DNA of 64,000 nucleotides from Paenibacillus sp. RUD330 (GTDB taxonomy: Bacteria > Bacillota > Bacilli > Paenibacillales > Paenibacillaceae), in assembly GCF_002243345.2 (NCBI RefSeq), contig NZ_CP022655.2, forward strand, positions 1,676,501 through 1,740,500, given 5' to 3'. The position numbers were made by a program, and so were the translations under genes. Below, piece by piece: positions 36,069 to 44,365 of the stretch; positions within the stretch are counted from its first letter, which is position 1; every line of letters starts with the position of its first letter. The notes under the pieces were generated by a model. It worked only from the letters and a program-made list of their open reading frames with translations. It made no database searches and was not told the DNA's origin.

Positions 36069-36740
36069 ATGAAATCCGAACATCCCTGGCAGAACCGCTT
36101 CGTAACCGTCATTCTGGAAGGAGGCGGCAGGCTGGAGGGACTTTTATGCGAGATGGGCGAAGACATGCTCTCCATGTTCATCCTCCCATCCCGGCGCTAC
36201 GGCTATATCCCGCTGGTGCAAGTCAAGGAGCTGTCCCTCTCCCCCGTGCCCGCCCCCGAAGGCTCCCCGATCGCCGAAGACCATCCTTACCGCACCCCGT
36301 CCGAGCGCATGACCTACCGCAAGATCCTGCTGGCCTCCAAAGGCTCGTTCTCCGAAATCAAGCTTTCCTCCAACCGGCAGCTTCACGGCTATCTGGCCGG
36401 AGTCATGAACGATTTCCTGATCTTCTGCGCGCCGATGAACGGGGCTGTGCTTGTCCCGCTCGGCAGCCTGCGCTGCCTATCGCCCTATCCTTCCGGGCTG
36501 GCGCCGTACCATCTCACGCCGGAACAGTTCCCGCTGCGCCCGCTGTCGCTGGGCCTGGCGCGGAGCTTCTCCCAGCAGCTGGCCAAGCTGCAGGGGGAGT
36601 TCATCGTTGCGGGAAGAGGCGAATTGCCGGATCTGTCCGGCGTTCTAGCCTCGATCGACGGTCAGCTCGTCACGCTGACGGACGCGTCCGGCAGCAGCGT
36701 CTGCCTGCATTTCTCCGCTATCGAAGCGCTGCATCTCTAA
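36069..36740 (+). CDS. Protein of three Sm-like (DUF2642-type) beta repeats
   Basis: 223 residues from ATG 36069. GGAGG is 17 bases upstream, so the start is uncertain, and the frame is open to 35901. Three similar blocks can be aligned: NRFVTVILEGGGRLEGLLCE to VQVKELSL; FSEIKLSSNRQLHGYLAG to LGSLRCLSP; and EFIVAGRGELPDLSGVLAS to FSAIEALHL. Each has the pattern of a small five-stranded barrel ending in an I/L-x-x-L strand. Position between cotH and CotF-type genes suggests a spore protein. A GCATATACT element at about 35992 resembles a mother-cell sigma -10. Confidence 0.65.
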   Translation: MKSEHPWQNRFVTVILEGGGRLEGLLCEMGEDMLSMFILPSRRYGYIPLVQVKELSLSPVPAPEGSPIAEDHPYRTPSERMTYRKILLASKGSFSEIKLSSNRQLHGYLAGVMNDFLIFCAPMNGAVLVPLGSLRCLSPYPSGLAPYHLTPEQFPLRPLSLGLARSFSQQLAKLQGEFIVAGRGELPDLSGVLASIDGQLVTLTDASGSSVCLHFSAIEALHL

Positions 36741-36855
36741 CCTCGGAATACCGCCATCCGCACTCATGCCGCAGCCGGCGCCGAGGGTACATATTGACAG
36801 TCCGTCGGGGCATCCTACAGCTTGGAAGCAATTCAAAACCAAGGGAGTGGGCACC

Positions 36856-37080
36856 ATGCTGCAACCGTTGACCGGCAAGGAAATTCAGTACATCTCGGAT
36901 TCCATGACCAATGAGGACCTGCTGATGAAGCAATGCGCCTGCATGGCGACCAGCGTGAGCAATCCCGGCGTCAGCCAGCTCGCCTCGAGAATGGTCATGA
37001 CCCACCAGCAAAATTACGCAACGCTCTTGAACAGCCTGTACCAGCACCAGACGATGGCTCCGTCCTCGCCGCAAAGCTGA
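36856..37080 (+). CDS. CotF-like small spore coat protein
   Basis: 74 residues from ATG 36856 (AAGGGAG nine bases before). Segments LTGKEIQYISDSMTNEDLLMKQC, split by a helix turn from ATSVSNPGVSQLASRMVMTH, then NYATLLNSLYQ, follow the helical-hairpin pattern of CotF-type coat proteins. It is followed 27 bases later by a second family member, so the two are cotranscribed. Confidence 0.75.
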   Translation: MLQPLTGKEIQYISDSMTNEDLLMKQCACMATSVSNPGVSQLASRMVMTHQQNYATLLNSLYQHQTMAPSSPQS

Positions 37081-37107
37081 CAACCATTCCAACAAGGAGG
37101 CCAATAC

Positions 37108-37578
37108 ATGTATCAGCAGCAAAATCAGAACGCCATGCAGACTCCGTTCCCGGAAGACGCTTGGGCCAATACGGTCCTGTGCGACCTGAAGCGGGTCGTG
37201 CGCGAATATGCGACGGCCGCGACGGAGAGCTCCTGTCCCGAAGTGCGCAAGATGTTCACGTCTCTGACGAACAGCACCCTGCAGCTGCAGGGAGAGCTGT
37301 TCAACGCCATGCAGCAGGCGAATATGTACACGGCGCCTTCGCCTGCGCTGCGCCAGGACATCCAGAAGAATATTGCCTCGTTCCAGCAGAAGCAGCAGCA
37401 GACCCAGCAATTTCTCCATCAGCGGATGAGCGGCCAGGCGGCGCAGCCGCCTGTGCAGCCTCAGACGCAATCGCAGCAGCCTTATATGCAGCCGCAGCTG
37501 CACTCTCCGCAGCAGTACGTGCAGCCTCAGATTCCGCAGCCCGTGCAGGACCATCAGCGCCAGCATTTCTATAGTTGA
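37108..37578 (+). CDS. CotF-family spore coat protein with Gln/Pro-rich tail
   Basis: 156 residues. Residues 15-75 match the CotF domain (DAWANTVLCDLKRVVREYA, ATESSCPEVRKMFTSL, LQGELFNAMQQANMY). The last 70 residues are a Gln/Pro-rich, low-complexity tail of the kind found in coat proteins that become cross-linked. AAGGAGG precedes the ATG. It follows the shorter CotF-like gene and ends at a terminator. Confidence 0.85.
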   Translation: MYQQQNQNAMQTPFPEDAWANTVLCDLKRVVREYATAATESSCPEVRKMFTSLTNSTLQLQGELFNAMQQANMYTAPSPALRQDIQKNIASFQQKQQQTQQFLHQRMSGQAAQPPVQPQTQSQQPYMQPQLHSPQQYVQPQIPQPVQDHQRQHFYS

Positions 37579-37595
37579 ACAGCCGGAAGAAGGCG

Positions 37596-37628
37596 GGCGG
37601 GGACAGGTTCCCCGCCTGTCTTTTTTTT
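37596..37628 (+). terminator. Intrinsic terminator after the cotF-type genes
   Basis: Stem GGCGGGGA with TCCCCGCC (37596-37616), then TGTC and eight Ts. Confidence 0.8.
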
Positions 37629-37797
37629 GTGCCGGAGCCTGCTTCGGGATCCGACCCCGGCGTACGGCTCTGTCATCGGCCGGGAAGTCTGCCGCGAAGG
37701 CGGAGTCCGTTTGGAATTGGAAGCGGGGACGGAGCTGGAGAGCCGGACGAGCGGCGGGGGAATGATTTACATCTGGCGGCCAAGCTTGCGATTTCAC

Positions 37798-37827
37798 TTT
37801 CCAAATAGCTTGTTAACGGTGTAAAAT
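37798..37827 (+). promoter_or_regulatory. Candidate SigA promoter of alaR-alaT
   Basis: TTTCCA (37798-37803), 18-base spacer, TAAAAT (37822-37827), ending 36 bases before the alaR start. The -10 overlaps the region after GTTAAC, a short palindrome that could be a self-binding site. Confidence 0.5.
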
Positions 37828-37863
37828 GTTCTTTATAACGCTTCAGGAAGGGAGTCAAAGACG

Positions 37864-38355
37864 ATGAACGAAATGAAATTCAAGGTGCTCGAGCTGCTCA
37901 AGGAAGACGCTCGCAGGAGCCCCGAACTGATCGCCACGATGCTTGATAAGCCACAGGAAGAGGTGGAGCAGGCGATCGCGGAAATGGAGCAGGATCACGT
38001 CATCGTCAAATATGCGCCCGTAATCAACTGGAGCAAGGTGGACGACCAGAAAGTGACGGCTCTGATCGAGGTTCAGATTACGCCCGAGCGCGGCCGCGGC
38101 TTCGAAGGCATCGCGGAGCGGATCTACCTGTATCCGGAAGTGAAGACGGTCTACCTGATGTCCGGAGCGTACGATCTGCTCGTCGAGGTGGAGGGCCGCA
38201 CGCTGAACGAAGTGGCCTCGTTCGTCTCCAGCAAGCTGTCGACGATCGATTCGGTGCTTTCGACCAAGACATTCTTCATCTTGAAGAAATACAAGCAGGA
38301 CGGCATCATTTTCGAAGAAAAAGAAGGCGATCAGCGGCTGCTGGTCACTCCGTGA
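37864..38355 (+). CDS. alaR: Lrp/AsnC-family regulator (AlaR type)
   Basis: 163 residues. An N-terminal winged helix-turn-helix (ELLKEDARRSPELIATMLDKP, EEVEQAIAEMEQ) and a C-terminal RAM ligand-binding domain (KVTALIEVQITPERGRGFEG, VYLMSGAYDLLVEVEG) are followed by a short tail. It is followed 12 bases later by an aminotransferase. The same pair in Bacillus subtilis is alaR-alaT (yugG-yugH), where AlaR controls alanine transaminase synthesis. That synteny supports the assignment. Confidence 0.88.
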   Translation: MNEMKFKVLELLKEDARRSPELIATMLDKPQEEVEQAIAEMEQDHVIVKYAPVINWSKVDDQKVTALIEVQITPERGRGFEGIAERIYLYPEVKTVYLMSGAYDLLVEVEGRTLNEVASFVSSKLSTIDSVLSTKTFFILKKYKQDGIIFEEKEGDQRLLVTP

Positions 38356-38367
38356 GGCTGAGAGACC

Positions 38368-39582
38368 ATGACCATCTCCAGCAAGACGCCTAGTCCCTCC
38401 GAACCTTCTGTCCGCCGTTCCATGTCCGACTACCTGTCCCCGGGCGCCAGGGCGATCAAGCCATCCGGAATCCGCCGGTTCTTCGATCTGGCGAACAGCC
38501 GCAAGGATGTGATCACGCTCGGCGTAGGCGAACCGGACTTCGTCACTCCGTGGCATGTCCGCGACGCCTGCGTGGCCTCGCTGGAAGCGGGCAAGACGCA
38601 ATATACGTCCAATGCCGGCACGCCGGAGCTCAGAGGAGCGATCGGCCAATACCTGAGCGACTCGTTCGGCGTCGCGTACGACCCGGCCAAGGAAATTCTC
38701 GTGACGGTCGGAGGCAGCGAAGCGATCGACCTCGCTCTGCGGGCTCTGATCAGTCCCGGCGACGAGATTCTCGTGCCGGAGCCGAGCTACATTTCGTATT
38801 CGCCGATCACGACGCTCTCCGGCGGGGTTGCCGTCGGGGTGGAGACATTCGCGGAGCATGCCTTCAAGCTGCAGGCCGACACGCTGCGGGCGGCCATCAC
38901 GCCCCGCTCCAAGATTCTGATCCTCAGCTATCCGAGCAATCCGACCGGCGGCATCATGACCTACGAGGACTGGCTGCCCATCGCCAAGGTCGTGGAGGAG
39001 CATGATCTGGTCGTCATATCCGATGAGATCTATGCCGAGCTGACCTATGGGAGCAAGCATGTCAGCTTCGCCTCCATGCCGGGAATGAAGGACCGCACGA
39101 TTCTGGTCAGCGGCTTCTCCAAGGCGTTCGCCATGACGGGCTGGAGGATCGGCTACGCATGCGGCCATCCCGAGCTGATCGGCACGATGCTCAAGATCCA
39201 CCAGTACACGGTCATGTGCGCCTCCAATATGGCGCAGGTCGCCGCGCTGGAGGCGCTGACGAACGGCATGGAAGAGATGTACCGCATGATGGAGTCGTAC
39301 AACCAGCGCCGCCGCCTCGTCGTCAAAGGGCTGCGCGACATCGGCCTGCAGTGCCACGAGCCGCAGGGAGCCTTCTATGCCTTCCCGTCGATCGCCTCGA
39401 CTGGGCTGAGCTCGGAGGAATTCGCGGAACGGCTCGTTCAGGAGCATGGCGTAGCGGCTGTTCCGGGAAGCGTGTTCGGACTGGGAGGAGAGGGGCATCT
39501 GAGATGCTCCTACGCGACTTCCGTAACGCAGCTCAATGAAGCGTTGGATCGAATGGGAGCGTTCGTCCACAAAATCAGGTAG
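38368..39582 (+). CDS. alaT: Alanine transaminase (AlaT type, class I/II aminotransferase)
   Basis: 404 residues. Fold-type I aminotransferase with GVGEPDFVTPWHV, ILVTVGGSEAIDLALRAL, the Asn of SYPSNPTGG, the Asp of VISDEIYAEL and the PLP-binding Lys in SGFSKAFAMTGWRIGY, plus C-terminal Arg in LRCSYA. It matches YugH/PatA type enzymes. It is directly behind the Lrp-family regulator, supporting alanine-pyruvate transamination. The first ~25 residues are a variable extension. Confidence 0.88.
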   Translation: MTISSKTPSPSEPSVRRSMSDYLSPGARAIKPSGIRRFFDLANSRKDVITLGVGEPDFVTPWHVRDACVASLEAGKTQYTSNAGTPELRGAIGQYLSDSFGVAYDPAKEILVTVGGSEAIDLALRALISPGDEILVPEPSYISYSPITTLSGGVAVGVETFAEHAFKLQADTLRAAITPRSKILILSYPSNPTGGIMTYEDWLPIAKVVEEHDLVVISDEIYAELTYGSKHVSFASMPGMKDRTILVSGFSKAFAMTGWRIGYACGHPELIGTMLKIHQYTVMCASNMAQVAALEALTNGMEEMYRMMESYNQRRRLVVKGLRDIGLQCHEPQGAFYAFPSIASTGLSSEEFAERLVQEHGVAAVPGSVFGLGGEGHLRCSYATSVTQLNEALDRMGAFVHKIR

Positions 39583-39704
39583 GCATCGGGAAGATGATTT
39601 GCTATAATCAGGACTAATCAAAATTCAATTTTTTTACATCCTGTCGAATGAAGGGCATTTCGGATTGAAAAAGATTGCAATTGCAAGCGGGGAGGGATGT
39701 CAGC

Positions 39705-39935
39705 ATGGCGGCAGGCATGGATTGTCTATCAGCGGCAGAAGCGAAGCCAAGAGTACGGAATGTTCCCGACTGGTCCCCGCTTTTGAGAAGTCTCTCCGAA
39801 GAAATCGATGCGCTTCGCAAAGAGATGGAGACCATCTATGAGGATATTTCAGGCTTTCAGTCCGAGGAGCTGTTGGCCGCGAGCCAAAGGCTGGACTTGA
39901 AGATCAACGAGTTTCTCCATTTCCAGCTGAGCTGA
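39705..39935 (+). CDS. Spo0E-family aspartyl-phosphate phosphatase
   Basis: 76 residues from ATG 39705 behind GGGGAGGG. A helical hairpin: IDALRKEMETIYEDI and the family signature ASQRLDLKINEFLHF (SxxxD with hydrophobic flanks). Spo0E proteins dephosphorylate Spo0A-P and so restrain sporulation. The N-terminal 25 residues are not part of the domain. A terminator follows immediately. Confidence 0.85.
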   Translation: MAAGMDCLSAAEAKPRVRNVPDWSPLLRSLSEEIDALRKEMETIYEDISGFQSEELLAASQRLDLKINEFLHFQLS

Positions 39936-39947
39936 TCCCACCGACCC

Positions 39948-39979
39948 ACCCGCCCCGGCGCTGCCGGAGCGGGTTTTTT
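39948..39979 (+). terminator. Intrinsic terminator after the Spo0E-like gene
   Basis: ACCCGC and CCGGC paired with GCCGG and GCGGGT around a GCT loop with one bulge on each side, then six Ts. Confidence 0.9.
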
Positions 39980-40101
39980 GCATGCATCCGTCTCTTCTTC
40001 CCTGTGCGGACAGTAGAAGCCGGGCCTCCAAAAGAAGCTTCGAGGCCGCCTCCCGTCCTGAAGCTGGAAGCAGCTGCAGAATGAGAGGAAGCCGTTCGAT
40101 A

Positions 40102-40110
40102 TGGTATAAT
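40102..40110 (+). promoter_or_regulatory. Extended -10 promoter of the pduO-rluA cluster
   Basis: TGGTATAAT, a consensus -10 (40105-40110) with the TGn extension, 33 bases before the first start codon. No -35 is visible. Confidence 0.6.
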
Positions 40111-40143
40111 GGAACCTATCCCAATAAGTGCAGGAGGCTGGCG

Positions 40144-40716
40144 ATGAAGCTCTATACAAGAACCGGCGATTCCGGTCAGACCTCGCTGATCGGAGGCAGA
40201 GCCGACAAGCATGACGCCCGCGTGGAGGCGTACGGAACGATCGACGAGCTCAATGCCTTCACGGGGGCGGCCCGGGCGGAGACGGCTCGCGATCCGAGGC
40301 TGGACGATCTGACGGGGCAGCTCGAGGAGATCCAGCATGAGCTGTTCGACTGCGGCTCCGATCTGAGTTATGCCGATCCCAAGCCGGAGCAGCTCAAGGT
40401 GTCCGAGACGATGGCGCTGAAGCTGGAAGGCTGGATCGACGCGCTGAGCGCCGAGACGCCTCCGCTGAGAAGGTTCATCCTGCCGGGCGGGACGGCGGCG
40501 GCATCGGCGCTGCATGTATGCCGGACCGTATGCCGCAGGGCGGAGAGACGGACAGCGGCGCTGGCTGCGGCAAAGGAAATCAATCCGGGCGTCCTGCAAT
40601 ACTTGAACAGGCTTTCGGATTATTTCTTCGCGGCTTCGCGGGCGTCGAACTTCCGGACGGGAACGGCCGACACCGAATATGTGCGGGGGGCGGATGTATT
40701 TCGTGGTGACCGCTAG
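40144..40716 (+). CDS. PduO-type cob(I)alamin adenosyltransferase
   Basis: 190 residues from ATG 40144 behind GCAGGAGG. Signature segments are KLYTRTGDSGQTSLIGG (ATP-binding), YGTIDELNAFTG and FILPGGTAAASALHVCRTVCRRAERR, with LNRLSDYFFAASRA near the end. It makes adenosylcobalamin from cob(I)alamin and ATP. First in a run of five overlapping or abutting genes. It overlaps the pseudouridine synthase by 23 bases. No other B12 genes are in view. Confidence 0.93.
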   Translation: MKLYTRTGDSGQTSLIGGRADKHDARVEAYGTIDELNAFTGAARAETARDPRLDDLTGQLEEIQHELFDCGSDLSYADPKPEQLKVSETMALKLEGWIDALSAETPPLRRFILPGGTAAASALHVCRTVCRRAERRTAALAAAKEINPGVLQYLNRLSDYFFAASRASNFRTGTADTEYVRGADVFRGDR

Positions 40717-41728
40717 AACTTCGGAACGGTATGCGCAAGGAATCGCCCCGCCGTTCGGTTATTACGAGCCGATCCGGATCGAGGCCGGAGAGCGGGAGGA
40801 CGGCTGGAGGCTGAGCAAGCTGCTTGAGCGGCGGCTCGGCGTCTCCCGCAAGCTTCTCTCCCGGCTCAAGCTGACCGAGCAGGGACTTATGATCAACGGC
40901 GTCCGCGCCTACTCCGGCGACCCGGTCCGATCCGGGGATATCGCGGAAATCCGGATGGAGCAGGAGCGTTCCGAGGATATCCTCCCGCAGGATCTTCCCC
41001 TGGAGATCGTGTTCGAGGACAAATGGGTGCTGCTCGCAAGCAAGCCGGCCGGCATGGTCGTGCATCCTACCCACGGACATTATACGAATACGCTGGCCAA
41101 TGCGGCCGTTCACCACTGGCAGCAGGCCGGCGAGAACGTAAGGTTCAGGCCGGTGCACCGTCTCGACGAGGATACGTCGGGGCTCGTGCTGCTCGCCAAA
41201 AACCCATATGTGCATCAGCAGCTGTCCGAGCAGCACGGGGACGGGCGCATCCGCAAGCAGTATGCGGCCTATACGTACGGAGCGCCGGAGATTCCGGCCG
41301 CACGCATCGACGCGCCGATCGACCGGAATCCGGACTCGCCCCATCACCGGATCGTGACCCCGTCCGGGTACGCTTCCGCTACCCGTTACGAAACGCTGGC
41401 CGTCTACGGCGGCCGAGCCTCCAAAGTCCGGCTCCGGCTCGAGACCGGAAGGACGCATCAGATCCGGGTCCATATGGACTGGATCGGCTGTCCGCTGATC
41501 GGAGACCTCATGTACGGCCCGGCCGCGGCTGGAGGGGGCATCGGCAGCTGGGAGGAAGCCGCCGGACGGCAGGCGCTGCATGCGGAGATGCTCTCCTTCG
41601 AGCATCCCATGACAAGGGAAGAGATGACATTCACGGCGCCGCTGCCGCCGGATCTGAAGCGGCTGGAGCTGCTGCTGCGGCAGGACAGCGGGCAAAGACA
41701 CGATGAAGGAGAAGGGCGGACAAGATGA
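40694..41728 (+). CDS. RluA-family RNA pseudouridine synthase
   Basis: 344 residues from ATG 40694 behind GGGGGCGG. An S4-like N-terminal region (DGWRLSKLLERRLGVSRKLL) precedes the catalytic domain, with LASKPAGMVVHPTHGH, the catalytic Asp in HRLDEDTSGLVLLAK, RKQYAAYTYG, LETGRTHQIRVHM and CPLIGDLMYG. It converts specific uridines in rRNA or tRNA to pseudouridine; the target cannot be told from sequence alone. Its stop overlaps the next start by four bases. Confidence 0.92.
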   Translation: MYFVVTARTSERYAQGIAPPFGYYEPIRIEAGEREDGWRLSKLLERRLGVSRKLLSRLKLTEQGLMINGVRAYSGDPVRSGDIAEIRMEQERSEDILPQDLPLEIVFEDKWVLLASKPAGMVVHPTHGHYTNTLANAAVHHWQQAGENVRFRPVHRLDEDTSGLVLLAKNPYVHQQLSEQHGDGRIRKQYAAYTYGAPEIPAARIDAPIDRNPDSPHHRIVTPSGYASATRYETLAVYGGRASKVRLRLETGRTHQIRVHMDWIGCPLIGDLMYGPAAAGGGIGSWEEAAGRQALHAEMLSFEHPMTREEMTFTAPLPPDLKRLELLLRQDSGQRHDEGEGRTR

Positions 41729-42096
41729 GCGACAAAAAGGAAATGATCCTGTATGAATACAGCAAATGCGGCACCTGCCGCTCGGCCTTCAAGGACCTGG
41801 AGGCCGCCGGCCGCAGCGTGAGGCGGATTCCCCTCTTCGAGACGCCGCCCTCGAAGGAGGAGCTCCGCTCCCTCGTCAAGAAGAGCGGGCTCGAGCTGAA
41901 AAAGTTCTTCAACACCTCCGGCGAAGTCTACAAGGAGCTTGGGCTCAAGGACAAGCTCGGGACGATGAGCGAGGAGGAGCAGCTGGAGCTGCTGTCCTCG
42001 AACGGCAGGCTCATCAAGCGGCCGATCGCCACGGATGGGGTGAGGGTCACCGTAGGCTTCAAGCCGGAGTCGTACAAGGCTGCCTGGCATGGCTAG
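41725..42096 (+). CDS. ArsC/Spx-fold protein (YusI/YffB type)
   Basis: 123 residues. A thioredoxin-like ArsC-family fold with active-site CGTC in YEYSKCGTCRSAFKDL, ETPPSKEELRSLVKKSG, FNTSGEVYKELGL and the conserved Arg region RLIKRPIATDG. Family members are glutathione- or thiol-dependent reductases or, if Spx-like, RNA polymerase-binding regulators. This one lacks strong Spx features. ATGA overlap upstream, and an overlap of eight bases with the aminotransferase downstream. Confidence 0.82.
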   Translation: MSDKKEMILYEYSKCGTCRSAFKDLEAAGRSVRRIPLFETPPSKEELRSLVKKSGLELKKFFNTSGEVYKELGLKDKLGTMSEEEQLELLSSNGRLIKRPIATDGVRVTVGFKPESYKAAWHG

Positions 42097-43306
42097 CTCC
42101 TGGCGCTCGGACAAGCTGGACCGGCTCGGCTCGTCGATCTTCAGCGAAGTGGCCCGGTGGAGGCAGGAAGCCTCCGAAGCCGGGCTCGACGTGATCGACC
42201 TCAGCATCGGCAGCCCGGATCTGCCTCCGAGCGCTGCGGTGCGCCAAGCTCTCAGCGAGGCGGCGCTGCGGCCGGAGGCGTACCGGTATCCGTCGTCCGA
42301 GGGGAGCATCGAATTCCGCCGGACGGCGGCGGAGTGGCTGCGCCATCGGTTCGGGACGGAGGTGGATCCGGAGACGGAGGTCGTGACGCTGATGGGGTCC
42401 CAGGACGGACTGGCGCATCTGGCGACGGCGATCTGCAATCCCGGCGACACGGCGATCGTCCCGGATCCCGGCTATCCTATCTACGCCGCTTCGCTTGCGG
42501 TGGCGGGAGTGGAGGCCGCCTTCCTGCCGCTGCGGGCGGAGGGAGGATTCCTCCCTGATCCCGATTCCCTTCCGGACAGCATCTGGGACAAGGCGCGCTT
42601 CGTGCTTGTCGGCCTGCCGGGCAACCCGATCGGGACCGCGGCAGGGCTGGACGTGCTGGAGCGGCTCGTGGACAAGGCGCGCAGGCATCGGACGCTGCTC
42701 GTCCTCGATCTGGCCTATTCGGAAATGGGTTACGGCGGTTACCGCCCCTTCAGCGTCCTGACGATTCCGGGCGCGAAGGACATCGCCGTCGAGTTCCATT
42801 CGATGTCCAAGAGCTTCCATATGGCCGGCTGCCGCATCGGCTTCATGGCGGGCAACGCCGCTGCCGTGGGAGCTCTCAAGGAGCTCAAGGCGAACATCGA
42901 CTACGGCGTTTTTCCCGCCGTGCAGGAGGCGGCTGCGGCAGCTCTGCGCGAAGCGATGGACGCTCCCGGTTATGCCGGATTCCGCGGCGTCTACGAAGAG
43001 CGCCGCGACCGGTTCGCCGAGGCGCTGTCAAGGGCGGGCTGGAGCGTGCCGAAGCCGGATGCGACGATGTTTCTGTGGGCGGCTGTGCCTCGGCCGCCGG
43101 CAGGCGCTGCGGCTTGGAGCAGCCGCCGGTTTGCCCGGCAGCTGCTGCAGGATGCGGGCGTAGCCGTCGTGCCCGGCGATGCGTTCGGCAGCGAGGGAGA
43201 GGGTTATGTTCGGATCGCGCTTGTCGAGAGCGCGGACCGTCTGGCAGAGGCGGCGGAGAGAATCGGAGTCTGGCTGAAGAAGCAGGGGTTGGGAGAGGGG
43301 AGATAG
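42089..43306 (+). CDS. Class I/II aminotransferase, LL-diaminopimelate-aminotransferase-like
   Basis: 405 residues. IDLSIGSPDLPPS, MGSQDGLAHLATAICNPGD, VPDPGYPIYAAS, LDLAYSEMGYGGYRPFSVL and the PLP-binding Lys in EFHSMSKSFHMAGCRIGF are all typical of the DapL/YugH-like branch. The usual YPNNPTG loop reads LPGNPIGTAAG, an atypical version with the Asn retained. The substrate is unknown. It is translationally coupled to the upstream ArsC-like gene and followed after five bases by the exonuclease. Confidence 0.87.
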   Translation: MASSWRSDKLDRLGSSIFSEVARWRQEASEAGLDVIDLSIGSPDLPPSAAVRQALSEAALRPEAYRYPSSEGSIEFRRTAAEWLRHRFGTEVDPETEVVTLMGSQDGLAHLATAICNPGDTAIVPDPGYPIYAASLAVAGVEAAFLPLRAEGGFLPDPDSLPDSIWDKARFVLVGLPGNPIGTAAGLDVLERLVDKARRHRTLLVLDLAYSEMGYGGYRPFSVLTIPGAKDIAVEFHSMSKSFHMAGCRIGFMAGNAAAVGALKELKANIDYGVFPAVQEAAAAALREAMDAPGYAGFRGVYEERRDRFAEALSRAGWSVPKPDATMFLWAAVPRPPAGAAAWSSRRFARQLLQDAGVAVVPGDAFGSEGEGYVRIALVESADRLAEAAERIGVWLKKQGLGEGR

Positions 43307-43310
43307 GGAA

Positions 43311-44222
43311 ATGGATTTATTCACATGGAATGAGGAACCGCCCGTTCTGCAGGAGGAGGCGGGTTCGCGGCTGCTGCTCGTCGACGGCATGGCCATTTTA
43401 TTCCGGGCTTATTTTGCCACCGCATACGGCGGCAGCGTCCGGCGCACGAGTTCCGGCCTGCCGGTCAACGCGGTGCATGGCTTCGTGCGTTACTTCATGG
43501 ATGCCGTGCGCAAGTTCCAGCCTACCCATGTCGCTTGCTGCTGGGATCTGGGGAGCACGACGTTCCGCACGGGAGAGTTCGCGCTGTACAAGGCCAACCG
43601 GCCGGATGCGCCGGATGACCTGATTCCCCAGTTCGATCTCGTCAAGGAGGTCGTGGCGAGCTTCGGCGTGCCGAACATCGGCGCGCCCGGCTTCGAGGCG
43701 GATGATTGCATCGGGACGCTGGCCAAGCTGCACGGCCGGGAGCACGAGGTGTTCGTGCTGACCGGGGACCACGACATGCTGCAGCTGGTGGACGAGAAGG
43801 TGTCGGTCGTCATCATGAAGAAGGGCCACGGCAATTATATGGTTTATACGCCTCAGACGCTGCTGGAGGAGCGCGGGCTGACGCCTGCGCAGATCATCGA
43901 TGTGAAGGGGCTCATGGGCGATGCAAGCGACAACTATCCCGGTGTGAAGGGCATCGGCGAGAAGACCGCCCACAAGCTCGTTCAGGAGCACGGTTCGGTA
44001 GACGGCATCCTCGCCAGCCTCGAGCTGCTGTCCAAGACGGTGCGGGCCAAGATCGAGGCCGACCTGGACATGCTCCATCTATCCCGGAGGCTCGCGACGA
44101 TCCACTGCGAGGCGCCCGTCGCCCTGGCGATGGACGATTGCTGCTGGTCCGTCAATCGCGCTCTCGTGGAGAAGAAGTTCGAAGAGCTGGAATTCAGAAG
44201 CTTGATCAGCCTGATCAGTTGA
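43311..44222 (+). CDS. 5'-3' exonuclease (YpcP/XNI type)
   Basis: 303 residues, the stand-alone form of the DNA polymerase I 5'-nuclease domain. Acidic metal-binding motifs are LLLVDGMAILFRAYFA, GFEADDCIGTLAK and FVLTGDHDMLQLVDEK. A helix-hairpin-helix region follows, with DVKGLMGDASDNYPGVKGIGEKTA. It removes RNA primers or flaps. The first 15 residues precede the domain. Last gene of the pduO-rluA-arsC-like-aminotransferase run; a terminator follows. Confidence 0.95.
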   Translation: MDLFTWNEEPPVLQEEAGSRLLLVDGMAILFRAYFATAYGGSVRRTSSGLPVNAVHGFVRYFMDAVRKFQPTHVACCWDLGSTTFRTGEFALYKANRPDAPDDLIPQFDLVKEVVASFGVPNIGAPGFEADDCIGTLAKLHGREHEVFVLTGDHDMLQLVDEKVSVVIMKKGHGNYMVYTPQTLLEERGLTPAQIIDVKGLMGDASDNYPGVKGIGEKTAHKLVQEHGSVDGILASLELLSKTVRAKIEADLDMLHLSRRLATIHCEAPVALAMDDCCWSVNRALVEKKFEELEFRSLISLIS

Positions 44223-44240
44223 TCGGAAGAACGATCGATT

Positions 44241-44265
44241 GGACGCCTATCGGGCGTCCTTTTTT
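44241..44265 (+). terminator. Intrinsic terminator after the exonuclease gene
   Basis: GGACGCC, loop TATC, GGGCGTCC, six Ts. Confidence 0.92.
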
Positions 44266-44295
44266 AATTTCTCGCAAAGAAGATAATGAAAAATA

Positions 44296-44324
44296 TTGAC
44301 ATATTATTCCATAATTTATATTCT
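44296..44324 (+). promoter_or_regulatory. SigA-type promoter of the GNAT gene
   Basis: Consensus TTGACA (44296-44301), 17-base spacer, TATTCT (44319-44324). It lies in an AT-rich island (about 44270-44340) that stands out from the GC-rich surroundings. Confidence 0.75.
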
Positions 44325-44365
44325 TATACGATAGAATAGGCTCATCGGATGAAAGGGATGGTCAA

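Noticed and set aside
37855-39621. 588-residue minus-strand frame opposite alaR-alaT
   Set aside because: Antisense to two genes whose family motifs and order are clear.
40679-41728. Fusion of the PduO-type ATR and RluA genes
   Set aside because: Different frames and separate start and stop signals. The genes simply overlap by 23 bases.
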